Positions 9,844 through 19,763 are shown, counted from the stretch's first letter. The stretch is 64,000 bases of DNA from Vreelandella maris (GCF_013371085.1 NZ_JABWCV010000011.1:100980-164979), one strand, 5' to 3'. Numbers and translations: made by a program. The notes: a model not told the origin generated them from the sequence alone.

Positions 9844-11179
9844 TTCTTTGCAGCCAGACTCTTTGTCGCCCTTGTCTTTAAACCAATGGCTTCAACATTT
9901 GGAAACGTTGCACCCGGTCGGAATCGATATGGGCCTGGAGCGGGTTTCCAAAGTGGCAAAGCGTATGAGGCTGCTTTCAAGCCCGATTGCTCCCCGAGTT
10001 ATTACCGTGGCGGGAACGAATGGCAAGGGCTCAACCCTTGCCATGATCGAGAGCATTGCCCGTGCCCACGGTTGGCGGGTGGGTACCTATACGTCACCCC
10101 ACTTATTGCGCTACAACGAACGCGTCAAAATCGACGGTCAGGAAGCTGAAGATCAACTGCTCGTAGAAGGTTTTGAGCACGTTGAGCGAGCACGCTTGCA
10201 GGATGAGGAAATCAGCCTGACCTATTTTGAGGCGGGCACACTGTGCGGTCTGTGGTGCTTGGCTAACGCAGAACTTGATCTTGCGGTACTTGAAGTAGGT
10301 CTTGGCGGTCGACTTGATGCGGTCAATATCATTGATGCAGATGTGGCCATCGTCACCACGATTGCTCAGGATCATGCTAACTTTTTAGGCACCGATCTGG
10401 CTCAGATTGGGCGCGAAAAAGCCGGTATCTTCCGTGCTGGCAAGCCAGCCGTATTAGGCAGTCAAGCGTTACCAGTAAGCGTTTTCGAATGCGCACAGTC
10501 GTTAGCAGCGCCTAAGTTTGCATTAGGGCAGCAGTTTACCCACCAAACCATGGGTGAAGAGTATTCCAATTGGCGCTGGCAGGGGCAGCAAGCGGACGGC
10601 ACAAGCATCGTCGTTGACGCGCTTCCTGACCCTGGGCTGCCTATCGATAATGCGGCGACTGCATTACAAGCGCTCGTACTTGCCGGAATGGCGTTGGTGC
10701 CCGCTCATGTAAAAGTAGGGCTCGCGACGGTGCAACTGGCTGGGCGGCTACAATGGATTGGTCCATGGTGCCTGGATGTGGGGCATAATCCGCATGCCGC
10801 CGAGTACGTCGCTCGCCACTTACCGTCACCGCCCGAAGGGGGCCAGCAGTGGGGCCTTATCGGCATGTTGAATGATAAGGATATTGACGGTGTCATACAG
10901 GCATTATCTGCCCGCATCAGCGATTGGGTATGCGTGTCGCTGACAGGCGAACGAGGTTGCCTGGCAAGTGAGTTGTCGCAACGTATTATAGCTCAGGGAG
11001 GGCGGGTGCACTTTTGCGCAGAGTCGCCGCACGCTGGCGCCGATTGGCTCGCTAAGGTGTTAACGCCCAATGATCGTGTCTTGGCCACCGGGTCGTTCTT
11101 TACTGTAGCGGCACTGCTAGCTCGGCCACTGCCAACAGGCGCCGCGTCGCTTGATGGAGACGGAAATGAAATACGGTAA
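9836..11179 (+). CDS. folC: Bifunctional folylpolyglutamate/dihydrofolate synthase
   Basis: FolC joins glutamate to dihydropteroate to make dihydrofolate and extends the polyglutamate tail of folates. It is a Mur-ligase-type ATP enzyme of 447 residues with the P-loop [11 protein letters not shown] near residue 55 and the folate loop TYTSPHL near 84. ATG at 9836 gives the MPDSLQ start and lies inside the accD end (8-bp overlap, different frame). The stop overlaps the next gene by 14 bp. The accD-folC-dedD-cvpA-purF order is classical for gammaproteobacteria. Confidence 0.94.
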   Translation: MPDSLQPDSLSPLSLNQWLQHLETLHPVGIDMGLERVSKVAKRMRLLSSPIAPRVITVAGTNGKGSTLAMIESIARAHGWRVGTYTSPHLLRYNERVKIDGQEAEDQLLVEGFEHVERARLQDEEISLTYFEAGTLCGLWCLANAELDLAVLEVGLGGRLDAVNIIDADVAIVTTIAQDHANFLGTDLAQIGREKAGIFRAGKPAVLGSQALPVSVFECAQSLAAPKFALGQQFTHQTMGEEYSNWRWQGQQADGTSIVVDALPDPGLPIDNAATALQALVLAGMALVPAHVKVGLATVQLAGRLQWIGPWCLDVGHNPHAAEYVARHLPSPPEGGQQWGLIGMLNDKDIDGVIQALSARISDWVCVSLTGERGCLASELSQRIIAQGGRVHFCAESPHAGADWLAKVLTPNDRVLATGSFFTVAALLARPLPTGAASLDGDGNEIR

Positions 11180-11858
11180 AACCGAACGCATTAGCGGTAT
11201 TGTAATTTTGCTCGCGTTGCTGGCGATCTTTGTGCCGTGGCTAATGAGTGACCCGGCACCCAGAGAAGAGCGTCCCCAGCCGAGCTTTGTCATTGAGCAG
11301 CCGGTTGAGGTGGAGCGTCGTAATGTACCCGCACCAGAAAGGCCCTCAACCATTGAAGAGCCCGCATTATCTTCAGCACCCAGTGACGATAGTGACGACG
11401 GCTCTATCCCTATTGATGCCAACCCGCGAGCGCCGCAAACCGATCAAATCGCTGCTTCAAACCAGTCACCTTCTAGCGCAGAAGCGGCAGGCTCGAGTGA
11501 GCCCGACGAGGCGCTATCTACTCCTGATAGCGACCCCATCGCTGATTTAATTGCCACCAATAGTGGCAGTGGTCAAAGCAGCTCTGGAAGCGAGTCACAA
11601 AGCGCTTCTAGTCCTTCTTCCAGCGCCCAAGGGGAGTGGGCGGTGCAAGTGGGCAGTTTCGGTGAGCCAGCGAATGCCCAGCGACTCAGCGCACAACTGT
11701 CAGAAGAGGGGTTTAGCGTTTATCAACGTGAGCGTGATAACAATATGACCACTGTATTTGTTGGCCCTTATGCCACCTCCGAAGACGGTGAATCCGCCAT
11801 GTCCTCGATCAAAGAACGCGCCAATGTTCAGGGCCTTCTTGTTCGAGTAAGAGACTAA
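11166..11858 (+). CDS. dedD: DedD-like SPOR-domain protein
   Basis: SPOR-domain proteins bind denuded septal peptidoglycan, and DedD acts in cell constriction. This 230-residue protein has a short cytoplasmic start, one membrane helix at about 10-28, a long Ser/Pro/Asp-rich linker and a C-terminal SPOR domain at about 155-230 (WAVQVGSF, then VFVGPYA). The chosen ATG at 11166 has GGAGACGG upstream; in-frame TTG/ATG at 11151/11154 are less likely. It overlaps folC and is followed by cvpA after 3 bp. The low similarity of linkers makes the symbol positional as much as sequence-based. Confidence 0.82.
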   Translation: MKYGKTERISGIVILLALLAIFVPWLMSDPAPREERPQPSFVIEQPVEVERRNVPAPERPSTIEEPALSSAPSDDSDDGSIPIDANPRAPQTDQIAASNQSPSSAEAAGSSEPDEALSTPDSDPIADLIATNSGSGQSSSGSESQSASSPSSSAQGEWAVQVGSFGEPANAQRLSAQLSEEGFSVYQRERDNNMTTVFVGPYATSEDGESAMSSIKERANVQGLLVRVRD

Positions 11859-11861
11859 ACC

Positions 11862-12437
11862 ATGGCGTTAACATGGATTGATGCGGTGTTCTTGGCCGTG
11901 CTGGCGTTATCGATGCTAGCCGGTTTCGTAAGAGGATTTGTACGCGAAGCATTGGGCTTGGCCGCCTGGGTCGTCGCGTTAATGGTGGCCCGGGTGCTCG
12001 CCGAGCCGGTGGCGGAACTGATGAGCGGGTTTATTGAAAGCTTTGATGCCCGCCTGGTGCTCGCTTTCGTGCTGGTGATTTTTGCCGTCATTTTACTCTG
12101 TGGCATCGTGATCCGATTGGTGCACGCTGCCGTAGAGTGGGTCGGCATGGGCTTGTTGAACCGCGTGGCGGGGGCCGCTTTCGGTGTTGCCCGCGGGGCG
12201 GTTGTTTTGCTTGTGGCGACGGTGCTGATTACGCTCACCCCGTTATCTGAGCTACAGGCGTGGCAACAGGCGGAGCTGCGGCCGACCTTTATCCAACTGC
12301 GCGATTGGGCGGTGAGTCAGTTAAACCAGTGGGATCGCGAGCTGCCTGATGCGCCGTCGTCACTACGAGATATTTCTCTGCCTGCGTTGCGCCTGCCTGG
12401 TGCAGCGGAACGTGAAGTTATCCCGACAGGTGATTGA
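11862..12437 (+). CDS. cvpA: CvpA family inner-membrane protein
   Basis: CvpA is an inner-membrane protein first linked to colicin V production, and later to envelope stress tolerance in enterobacteria; its molecular role is not settled. The 191-residue protein has four hydrophobic segments in the first 120 residues and the family opening WIDAVFLAVL...GFVRGFVREALGL. The C-terminal 60 residues are soluble. It lies directly upstream of purF as in E. coli and Pseudomonas. Confidence 0.9.
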   Translation: MALTWIDAVFLAVLALSMLAGFVRGFVREALGLAAWVVALMVARVLAEPVAELMSGFIESFDARLVLAFVLVIFAVILLCGIVIRLVHAAVEWVGMGLLNRVAGAAFGVARGAVVLLVATVLITLTPLSELQAWQQAELRPTFIQLRDWAVSQLNQWDRELPDAPSSLRDISLPALRLPGAAEREVIPTGD

Positions 12438-12475
12438 CCTGTTACTGAAGTCGATTCTACGAACGTACGGGCTTG

Positions 12476-12498
12476 CTTAGGTAAGTGACTTAGGTAAG
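12476..12498 (+). repeat. Two-copy 13-bp direct repeat in the purF leader
   Basis: CTTAGGTAAG occurs twice with a 13-bp period, 27 bp before purF. No known operator was matched; it could be a simple slip duplication. Confidence 0.5.
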
Positions 12499-12524
12499 CC
12501 ATGGCATTAAGCGAGGTAACGTGA

Positions 12525-14045
12525 ATGTGCGGTATAGTGGGCCTTCTAGGCAAACAGGCGGTAAATCAGGGAATCTACGATGCCCTGACCGTACTTCAGC
12601 ATCGTGGCCAGGACGCTGCCGGCATGATGACATGGAGCGAGGGACGCTTCTTACTGCGCAAGAGTAACGGATTGGTTCGTGACGTATTCCACACCCGCCA
12701 CATGGCTCGCCTGAAAGGCAACCTGGGCATTGGTCATGTACGTTATCCGACGGCAGGCTCATCAAGTGAAGCAGAGTCGCAGCCGTTCTATGTCAACTCG
12801 CCTTATGGTATTGCGCTGGCGCATAACGGCAACCTGACCAACTCCGAGCAGTTGAAACAGGAGCTGTTCTCAACCGATTTACGCCACATCAATACCAGTT
12901 CCGATTCTGAAGTACTGCTCAACGTCTTTGCCCATGAGCTTGGCAAGCAAGGCTTACACCTGGAAGCGGAAGACATCTTTGACGCCGTGCGTCGCGTTCA
13001 CCGTCGCTGTAAAGGTGGCTATGCCGCCGTGGCGATTATCAATGGCTTTGGCATGGTGGCGTTCCGCGACCCTTTCGGTATTCGCCCGGTAGTCTTCGGT
13101 ACCCGCGAAGAGGAAAACGGTCAAGCGGTTATGATCGCCTCCGAATCCGTTGCGTTGGATGTCGGTGGCTTTGAACTTGAGCGTGATCTGTCGCCTGGTG
13201 AAGCTATTTTTGTCGATATCGAAGGCAATATTCATACTCAAGTCTGTGCTGATCGTCCGCTGCTTCGCTCGTGCATTTTTGAACATGTTTACTTAGCGCG
13301 CCCAGACTCGCTGCTGGACGGTGCCTATGTTTACGGTACCCGGATGCAGATGGGCCGTAAGCTGGGTGATCGAATCCTCAATGAATGGCCGGATCATGAT
13401 ATTGATGTGGTCATTCCTATTCCCGACACGTCGCGCACCTCTGCCCTCGAAATGGCACAGCACCTTGGGGTGACCTATCGCGAAGGGTTTATGAAGAACC
13501 GCTACATTGGCCGTACCTTTATTATGCCGGGGCAGACTCAGCGGAAGAAATCGGTACGTCAAAAGCTCAACGCCATCGACGTTGAGTTTAAAGGCAAGAA
13601 CGTGCTGCTGGTGGATGACTCCATCGTGCGCGGCACGACCTGTAAGCAGATCATCCAGATGGCGCGTGATGCCGGTGCCCGTAAGGTCTATTTTGCCTCG
13701 GCGGCGCCGCCGGTTCGCTTCCCCAATGTGTATGGCATCGATATGCCCGCCGCGTCTGAGCTGATTGCCCATGGCCGTAGCGAAGAGGAGGTCGGTGACT
13801 TAATTGGGGCTGACCGCATCTTCTATCAAAACCTGGAAGATCTAAAAGCGGCGTGTCGTGAAGTGAATCCTGAAATGGAAGAGTTCGATTGCTCGGTGTT
13901 TGACGGCAACTACGTCACCGGCGATATCGACGACGCTTATTTGGCCGCGCTTGAAGCTAGCCGTAATGATTCTGCCAAGGATCAGAGCGCTGGCGATCAC
14001 GCTCTTGTCGATATGCACAATCAAGACGATGACCTGGACGATTAG
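12525..14045 (+). CDS. purF: Amidophosphoribosyltransferase
   Basis: PurF makes phosphoribosylamine from PRPP and glutamine, the first committed step of purine synthesis. The 506-residue protein starts MCGIVGLLG, so Cys2 becomes the N-terminal nucleophile after Met removal and there is no propeptide, as in E. coli. The PRPP motif [13 protein letters not shown] is near residue 365. A GCGAGGTAAC ribosome site precedes ATG. The C-terminal tail is Asp-rich. metZ follows after 12 bp, an arrangement also found in Pseudomonas. Confidence 0.97.
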   Translation: MCGIVGLLGKQAVNQGIYDALTVLQHRGQDAAGMMTWSEGRFLLRKSNGLVRDVFHTRHMARLKGNLGIGHVRYPTAGSSSEAESQPFYVNSPYGIALAHNGNLTNSEQLKQELFSTDLRHINTSSDSEVLLNVFAHELGKQGLHLEAEDIFDAVRRVHRRCKGGYAAVAIINGFGMVAFRDPFGIRPVVFGTREEENGQAVMIASESVALDVGGFELERDLSPGEAIFVDIEGNIHTQVCADRPLLRSCIFEHVYLARPDSLLDGAYVYGTRMQMGRKLGDRILNEWPDHDIDVVIPIPDTSRTSALEMAQHLGVTYREGFMKNRYIGRTFIMPGQTQRKKSVRQKLNAIDVEFKGKNVLLVDDSIVRGTTCKQIIQMARDAGARKVYFASAAPPVRFPNVYGIDMPAASELIAHGRSEEEVGDLIGADRIFYQNLEDLKAACREVNPEMEEFDCSVFDGNYVTGDIDDAYLAALEASRNDSAKDQSAGDHALVDMHNQDDDLDD

Positions 14046-14057
14046 GAGTGAAGCCTT

Positions 14058-15272
14058 ATGCATGATGACAATCACCAGGAAGACGGTCACCAGGATGAAT
14101 GGTCATTAGAGACACTGGCGATCCGGGCAGGCCATCAGCGCACCTTTGAGCAGGAGCACTCGGAGCCTATTTTTCCGACCTCAAGCTTTGTCTATGAAAG
14201 CGCTGCAGAAGCGGCGCGTAAGTTCGGTGGCCAAGAGCCGGGTAACGTTTATTCGCGCTTTACCAACCCGACAGTGCATACCTTTGAGCGTCGCCTAGCG
14301 GCGCTTGAAGTCGGCGAGCGCTGTGTTGCCACCAGTTCGGGCATGTCGGCCATTCTGTCGACAGCGTTGGCATTGCTTTCCGCAGGGGATGAAATTGTGG
14401 CCTCCCGGTCGCTATTTGGCTCAACGGTTAGTCTGTTCGATAAGTATTTAGGCAAGTTTGGTATTACCACGCGTTATGTCGAGCTTTCCAATGCCGCTGC
14501 ATGGGAAGCGGCGATCACGCCCAAAACGCGTCTATTGTTTGCCGAAACGCCCTCGAACCCGCTGTCTGAAATTGCCGATATTCCGGCCCTGGCCGCTTTG
14601 GCCAAACGTCACGACGCGCTGCTGGCAATTGATAACTGCTTCCTCACACCGGCCCTCCAGCAGCCGTTGGCGCTAGGTGCTGACCTAGTCATCCATTCGG
14701 CGACTAAGTATTTGGATGGGCAGGGCCGTGCCATTGGCGGGGCAGTAGTGGGGAGCCATGCGCTGCTTGAAGAAGTGTTCGGTGTGGTACGTACCTGCGG
14801 CCCGTGCTTGAGCCCTTTCAATGCCTGGATATTCACCAAAGGGTTGGAAACACTATCATTGCGTATGAAAGCGCATTGTGAAAATGCCTTGATCCTTGCC
14901 CGCTGGTTAGATGCACATCCGGCGGTGAACCGCGTGTTCTATAGCGGCCTGGAGGATCATCCACAGCACGCCTTGGCCAAACAGCAGCAAAAGGGGTTCG
15001 GCGCCGTATTGGGCTTTGAAGTGAAGGGCGGTCAGGAAGGAGCGTGGCAGGTAATTGATGCGACTCGCATGCTTTCGATAACGGGTAATTTAGGTGATGT
15101 TAAAACCACGATTACCCACCCGGCCACCACTACCCATGGGCGTCTTTCTGATGACCAAAAGGCCGCTGCCGGTATCGCCCCTGGCTTGATCCGAGTCGCG
15201 GTAGGGTTAGAAAGCCAGGAAGACATTCAGCGTGATTTAGCCCGTGGACTGGATGCCCTGGCTGCGAGTTAA
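14058..15272 (+). CDS. metZ: O-succinylhomoserine sulfhydrylase
   Basis: MetZ makes homocysteine directly from O-succinylhomoserine and sulfide, bypassing cystathionine. This PLP enzyme of the Cys/Met-metabolism family has 404 residues. The PLP lysine is in HSATKYLDGQGR near residue 213, and SRFTNPTVHTFE near 72 is a family signature. The MetZ assignment over MetB or MetY rests on its position after purF and its GRAIGGAVVG loop; no search was run. It ends the purF operon, and a terminator follows. Confidence 0.9.
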   Translation: MHDDNHQEDGHQDEWSLETLAIRAGHQRTFEQEHSEPIFPTSSFVYESAAEAARKFGGQEPGNVYSRFTNPTVHTFERRLAALEVGERCVATSSGMSAILSTALALLSAGDEIVASRSLFGSTVSLFDKYLGKFGITTRYVELSNAAAWEAAITPKTRLLFAETPSNPLSEIADIPALAALAKRHDALLAIDNCFLTPALQQPLALGADLVIHSATKYLDGQGRAIGGAVVGSHALLEEVFGVVRTCGPCLSPFNAWIFTKGLETLSLRMKAHCENALILARWLDAHPAVNRVFYSGLEDHPQHALAKQQQKGFGAVLGFEVKGGQEGAWQVIDATRMLSITGNLGDVKTTITHPATTTHGRLSDDQKAAAGIAPGLIRVAVGLESQEDIQRDLARGLDALAAS

Positions 15273-15293
15273 CTAGCCGCTTGATAAGCAAAA

Positions 15294-15320
15294 CCGGCCC
15301 AGCAGTTGGCCGTTTTTTTT
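15294..15320 (+). terminator. Rho-independent terminator after metZ
   Basis: CGGCC and GGCCG arms around an 8-base loop are followed by eight T. Confidence 0.85.
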
Positions 15321-15473
15321 CTGCGCCAATCTCAATCAGCACGCTATCTTCAAACAGTGGTTTTTACGAATGATGTGTTCTGCTTTTTTCAGCGGTTCCT
15401 AACGCGGTTACACGATATGCTTGCGTTATTAACGTATTCGCTAACGGGTAGCGACGAATAAGGGAAAACAGTG

Positions 15474-16055
15474 ATGTGGCGTAATAGTCGTAGCGGGTGG
15501 GGGTTGATCAGTATTCTGTTTCACTGGCTAAGCGCGCTGGCTATTATCGGTCTGTTTGCGCTGGGCTGGTGGATGACGGACCTTGGCTATTATGACCCCT
15601 GGTACAATCAGGGCCCATGGGTACATCGCTCGATTGGTATGTTGCTACTATTTGCTACCCTGGCGCGATTAGTATGGCGTTTTGCTCAACCAACCCCTAC
15701 GGCAGAAGGCGGCCGCCTAGAGATTATTGCTGCCCATGTGGGGCATATCGCTCTTTATGTGCTTGTATTGCTGGTCATGGTGAGCGGCTACTTAATTTCT
15801 ACCGCTGACGGGAGCGGTATCACTGTCTTTGGTTGGTTTGAGATACCTGCACTGGTATATGACTTCCCCAACCAGGCAAGCTTGGCAGGTAATGTACATT
15901 GGTATAGCGCTCTGGCATTGATGATTATATCGGCAGGTCACGCGCTTGCCGCGTTTAAGCATCACTGGCTAGACCGGCACTCAACATTGGTACGTATGCT
16001 AAACCCAGCGCATAGCCGAGCTGGCGATCATAGTGCAACAAAGTCATCACGTTAG
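15474..16055 (+). CDS. Cytochrome b561 family protein
   Basis: This small integral-membrane di-haem cytochrome is predicted to move electrons between the quinone pool and a periplasmic partner. The 193-residue protein has four hydrophobic helices and the family histidines, for example LFHWLSALAI near 17, WVHRSIG near 50, HIALYVLVLL near 90 and NVHWYSALAL with HALAAFKHHW near 140-160. ATG at 15474 has AAGGGAAAA upstream. It is followed by yceI after 83 bp, a pairing seen in many proteobacteria. Confidence 0.88.
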   Translation: MWRNSRSGWGLISILFHWLSALAIIGLFALGWWMTDLGYYDPWYNQGPWVHRSIGMLLLFATLARLVWRFAQPTPTAEGGRLEIIAAHVGHIALYVLVLLVMVSGYLISTADGSGITVFGWFEIPALVYDFPNQASLAGNVHWYSALALMIISAGHALAAFKHHWLDRHSTLVRMLNPAHSRAGDHSATKSSR

Positions 16056-16138
16056 CCGTTTACACTTTTTCTAAACATCGCGCGTCAGATAATTGTCTTC
16101 CCGCGGTGCCTATTAAGTAAAGCAAGGAGCAATTCAAT

Positions 16139-16723
16139 ATGTTCAAGAAAACAGCATTTGCATCCGCGATCGCCGCTGTAGCGCTGGTACCATTGAGCCA
16201 AGCACAGGCAGCTGATTATCAAATCGATACCGAAGGCCAACACGCCTTTATTCAATTCAAAATTTCTCACTTGGGCTTCTCTTACATTTTAGGTAGCTTT
16301 GAAGAGTTTGAGGGCCAGTTCGCTTACGATCCTGAAGACCTTGAAGCATCTTCAGCAGAAATCGAAGTCCAAGTGGATAGCCTGACCAGCAACCATGCTG
16401 AGCGTGACCGTCATATCCTGAGCGGCGACTTCCTGAATGCCAGTGAATTTCCGACAGCGACCTTTACCTCTACAGGCTTTGAGTCAACGGGTGATAATGA
16501 AGGCGTGTTGACCGGTGATTTGACCCTGCACGGCGAAACTCAAGAGATTGAAATGCCGGTTACCCTGATGGGTGAAGGCGATGACCCGTGGGGCAACTAC
16601 CGCGCTGGTTTTGAAGGTAGCACTACGCTGACCTTGGGCGATTATGGTATTAATATGAGTGACTTCCCTGAATCTATGCACGAACTTGAGCTATATGTGA
16701 CGTTTGAAGGTATTCGTCAGTAA
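16139..16723 (+). CDS. yceI: YceI family periplasmic lipid-binding protein
   Basis: YceI proteins are lipocalin-like beta barrels that bind polyisoprenoid chains such as ubiquinone. The 194-residue protein has a clear signal peptide cleaved after AQA at about residue 23, then YQIDTEGQHAFIQFKISHLGFSY, split by the family pattern, and the later LTLHGETQEIEMPV segment. A strong AAGGAG site precedes ATG. The neighbouring cytochrome b561 suggests a shared role in quinone or electron handling, which is inference from context. A terminator follows. Confidence 0.92.
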   Translation: MFKKTAFASAIAAVALVPLSQAQAADYQIDTEGQHAFIQFKISHLGFSYILGSFEEFEGQFAYDPEDLEASSAEIEVQVDSLTSNHAERDRHILSGDFLNASEFPTATFTSTGFESTGDNEGVLTGDLTLHGETQEIEMPVTLMGEGDDPWGNYRAGFEGSTTLTLGDYGINMSDFPESMHELELYVTFEGIRQ

Positions 16724-16741
16724 GAATTTACTGCGCTAAGT

Positions 16742-16774
16742 ACGCCACTGCCCTTTAAGGGCGGTGGCGTTTTA
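16742..16774 (+). terminator. Terminator after yceI
   Basis: CGCCACTGCCC pairs with GGGCGGTGGCG (one mismatch) around a TTTA loop, followed by TTTT. Confidence 0.8.
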
Positions 16775-16819
16775 CGTTACAACCGATAAATATTTATCCA
16801 TCACCTAAGGAGAGAGTGC

Positions 16820-18166
16820 TTGGCTGCTGTCATGCAACAAAAAGAGTTGGCGATAACCCTATGGCGTCAAACGTGGCCTATGGCCATTGGGGTGTTGGCG
16901 CTATTGGGTTTTCAACTTGTTGATAGCGCATTTATTGCTCGTTTGGGTACTGCGCCGTTGGCCGCGCAGTCATTTACCTTTCCTTTGTCGTTTCTGATTA
17001 TCGGCATTCAGGTAGGGATGGGTATTGCAATTGCCGCGCTTATTTCGCGGGCATTGGGGGCGGGTGAAGAAGCCCGGGCGAGACGCTTAAGCAGTTTGGT
17101 GCTTATGGCGGGTGGCGGCGTCATCGGCCTCTTGGCGATCGCATTATGGATATTTTATGTGCCTATCTTTCGACTGCTGGGCGCGGATGAAACGACGCTT
17201 TCCTATATCCGCATTTATTGGGCGCCTCAGCTGCTATCCACATGGTTGGGGGCACTGCTTTATTTCAGCTATAGCGTTTTTCGTGCCCACGGTGACACCC
17301 GCCTACCAGGCAAAATGATGGTGCTGAGTAGTCTTGTGAACCTTGTTCTCGATCCACTGCTAATCTTTGGCATTGGTGATTGGGAAGGCTGGGGTCTACC
17401 TGGCGCAGCCTGGGCAACCGCGATTGCTTTTTCAGTAGGTCTATTGGTGACCACGCGTAAATTACTTAAACGCCAGTGGGCCGCTCAGCAGGGACTGTGG
17501 CAAGAGGCCAAACAGTCGTGGCGGCCATTTACGGGTATTGCCGCACCGGCCATGGTCAGCCAGCTGATGCCACCCTTGGCTGCGATGCTGGCAATCTCTG
17601 TTGTGGCGGGCCTGGGTGAAAGCGAAGTGGCCGCCTGGGGCTTGGCAAGCCGTTTGGAGACACTCTCACTGATGGTCATTCTGGCCATGACCATGTCGCT
17701 GCCGCCATGGTTAGGGCGTTGCTACGGGGCTGGTGATTGGGGGCAAATTCAGCAGCTGATGACGTTAGCTATTAAGGTCGCGCTATTTTGGCAGCTGGGT
17801 CTCGGCATAGTATTGGCACTGGGAGCGCCCTGGCTAGCGATGGCGTTGGCAGGCAACCCGGATGTGCAAAGCGAGCTGACGCTGCTGATTCGTTTTCTCT
17901 TGCCTAGCTATGCGGCACTAGGTGTTTGCATGCTAGTCGTCTCGGCAGGTAATGCGTTAGGTTGGCCATTACGAGCCATGCTGTTATCCAGTGCGCGGCT
18001 GTTTATTTGTTATTTGCCTTGCCTATGGTTGGGCTCGCAGTTCTTCGGTTGGTGGGGGCTGGCGGCGGGTGCGGCCGTGGGGAATCTGCTGGCAGGCTTT
18101 ATGGCATGGCTCGTTATGCGGCGTATTTTATCCCGCCCGCATCGGCAGGCGGGATTCATCCATTAA
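16820..18166 (+). CDS. MATE family efflux transporter
   Basis: This is a multidrug and toxic compound extrusion transporter of the inner membrane, driven by Na+ or H+. The 448-residue protein has about twelve hydrophobic helices in two related halves; the first opens with the family pattern LWRQTWPMAIGVLALLGFQ and VDSAFIARLGTAPLAA. The start is taken as TTG at 16820 because AAGGAGAG lies at ideal distance; the ATG at 16832 has no ribosome site of its own. The stop overlaps the stop of the convergent permease in TTAA. The substrate cannot be read from sequence. Confidence 0.9.
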   Translation: MAAVMQQKELAITLWRQTWPMAIGVLALLGFQLVDSAFIARLGTAPLAAQSFTFPLSFLIIGIQVGMGIAIAALISRALGAGEEARARRLSSLVLMAGGGVIGLLAIALWIFYVPIFRLLGADETTLSYIRIYWAPQLLSTWLGALLYFSYSVFRAHGDTRLPGKMMVLSSLVNLVLDPLLIFGIGDWEGWGLPGAAWATAIAFSVGLLVTTRKLLKRQWAAQQGLWQEAKQSWRPFTGIAAPAMVSQLMPPLAAMLAISVVAGLGESEVAAWGLASRLETLSLMVILAMTMSLPPWLGRCYGAGDWGQIQQLMTLAIKVALFWQLGLGIVLALGAPWLAMALAGNPDVQSELTLLIRFLLPSYAALGVCMLVVSAGNALGWPLRAMLLSSARLFICYLPCLWLGSQFFGWWGLAAGAAVGNLLAGFMAWLVMRRILSRPHRQAGFIH

Positions 18167-19647
18167 CGCTTGCGTGCTGCTTCCTGATAGGAAAAATACA
18201 TAAACAGTAGTGCCATACCCAAGTAGCCCATGACAAACTCTGGCGCTGCATTGAAAGAGAGTTTAGGGGCGTGCATTAGTCCGAAAAACGAAAAGCCCGC
18301 CGCAATTGCCGCGAAGGCGGCTGCACGCCTAAACTGATGATCAATCACCGAGACCGTCATAGCGCCCAGTAGGATCGCCATAAACATGGCCCCTTGGCCC
18401 ATTACTACGATGGCACTTGAGATATCGGTCACTACCTCGCCAGCCCCGCGATTAAAGCGCGTCATCACGTAGTTAGCAAAGTAGGGCAGCATGGCCAGCG
18501 CCACGGCAGGGTAGTAGCGCGTGTCGTTGGCTTGAAAGGCGGTCGCAATCATCGACATGCCAACAAAGACTAGAATGGGCGCTACTACAGAAACGGGAAT
18601 AATTGCTGCCAGCGCAGCAATGAGACCGAACATGGTGGCTAAGGCATATACAGCGCCATTCAGCAGGCTGTATCCCCGGCCCGCGCCCATCCATTTAGCG
18701 CCTACCGTTGCGATATAAACCGTAGTTGGAAAGACGCCGCCAAATAGCGCGCCAATCATGGTGCCTGCGCCATCTACTGCCTGGCATTCGCGCACATCGT
18801 ATTTGTCGCCTGCCGCCTCCATTGCTTCCACGTTGTTCATGGTTTCAATAGCGTTATACAGTGTAATGGGCAGCACCACGGTCAGCACTGCAAGCATGCT
18901 GGTCAGCAGTAGCCCCAGCCCCTCAAACCAGGCCAGATTGGGAAGTAATGGATAAAAGCCTAGGTGGGTAAAGGCATCGCTAAACCGTTCGGTGCCAGCG
19001 TCGCCAATCAAGTAGGCCATGGCGGTACCGACAATAATGGCAAATAGCGAGGTTGGAAGCTTAAAGGGCATGCTGACGCGGGCCACTAAGCCAACAATAA
19101 TAATCGCTAACACCAGCAGGCCGATAATCGGCATTTCGAGTGTTTTAAACAGCATTTCTCCGGCAATAAACGTCAGTGCAACGCCGGCCACTGCGCCAAG
19201 CATAGCGGCTCTTGGTAAGTGGTATTGCACCCAGCGACCAATGACGCTAATCGCGGCTTCAATGGCACCGCTTATAAAGCAGGCGGCAACAGCCACTTTC
19301 CAAGCCATTTCCGCATCGCCGGTGAGCTGTTTGGCGGGTAGCAATACGCCGAACAGGAATACGAACATCACCGGCGTCGAGATACCGTAAGAGAGCGCTG
19401 TCACATCCGCCCGGTTTTCTTTGCGTGCCAGCCTTGCCGCGCTCCATGCATAGTAGAAGTTGCCTACCATCACCGCTACCGCTGCGCCGGGCAGCACTTG
19501 CCCATAGACAATGGAGGCAGGAAACCCCATGCCCAGCATGGTGATGGCGATAATGACAAAGTTGGCGATGTTGTTTTGGAAGAGAGCGAAGAATGCGTCA
19601 GTGTCTTCTTTTTTGTACCACGGATAGTGAGTGCTGGCAGCCGCCAT
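18163..19647 (-). CDS. NCS2/xanthine-uracil-type permease
   Basis: This is a 494-residue inner-membrane protein with about twelve to fourteen hydrophobic helices. It resembles the xanthine/uracil (NCS2) fold, with GAVAGVALTFIAG near residue 155 and the later NAIETMNNVEAMEAAGDKYD stretch, broken by the family glycine-rich helix. It is clearly different from the AzgA-type permease at 38663. AAGAGG precedes the ATG at 19647. The upstream region holds an inverted repeat and a TTGTATACAA box also found before the AzgA-type gene, hinting at shared control. The substrate is not known; a purine or pyrimidine base is the best guess. Confidence 0.75.
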   Translation of the reverse strand: MAAASTHYPWYKKEDTDAFFALFQNNIANFVIIAITMLGMGFPASIVYGQVLPGAAVAVMVGNFYYAWSAARLARKENRADVTALSYGISTPVMFVFLFGVLLPAKQLTGDAEMAWKVAVAACFISGAIEAAISVIGRWVQYHLPRAAMLGAVAGVALTFIAGEMLFKTLEMPIIGLLVLAIIIVGLVARVSMPFKLPTSLFAIIVGTAMAYLIGDAGTERFSDAFTHLGFYPLLPNLAWFEGLGLLLTSMLAVLTVVLPITLYNAIETMNNVEAMEAAGDKYDVRECQAVDGAGTMIGALFGGVFPTTVYIATVGAKWMGAGRGYSLLNGAVYALATMFGLIAALAAIIPVSVVAPILVFVGMSMIATAFQANDTRYYPAVALAMLPYFANYVMTRFNRGAGEVVTDISSAIVVMGQGAMFMAILLGAMTVSVIDHQFRRAAAFAAIAAGFSFFGLMHAPKLSFNAAPEFVMGYLGMALLFMYFSYQEAARKR

Positions 19648-19671
19648 GTTATGCCTCTTGATTATGGTGTG

Positions 19672-19721
19672 TTGTATACAAGGCTATACTGAGTGTGCCG
19701 AAGTGTTGACTAATCGGTCAA
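19672..19721 (-). promoter_or_regulatory. Operator-like motif pair upstream of the NCS2 permease
   Basis: Read on the gene strand, TTGACCGATTAGTCAA (19721-19706) is an inverted repeat like the RutR-type TTGACC-N4-GGTCAA, and TTGTATACAA (19681-19672) is a perfect 10-bp palindrome, 25 bp before the start. Nearly the same pair occurs at 38479-38524. Binding factors are inferred, not shown. Confidence 0.45.
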
Positions 19722-19735
19722 GTGCCTAATACATG

Positions 19736-19763
19736 AAAACGCCCAGGCGTTGCCTGGGCGTTT
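19736..19763 (-). terminator. Terminator after the aromatic aminotransferase gene
   Basis: AAACGCCCAGGC pairs perfectly with GCCTGGGCGTTT around a 3-base loop. On the minus strand it ends in GTTTTC, just downstream of the aminotransferase stop. It is symmetrical and could work in both directions. Confidence 0.75.
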
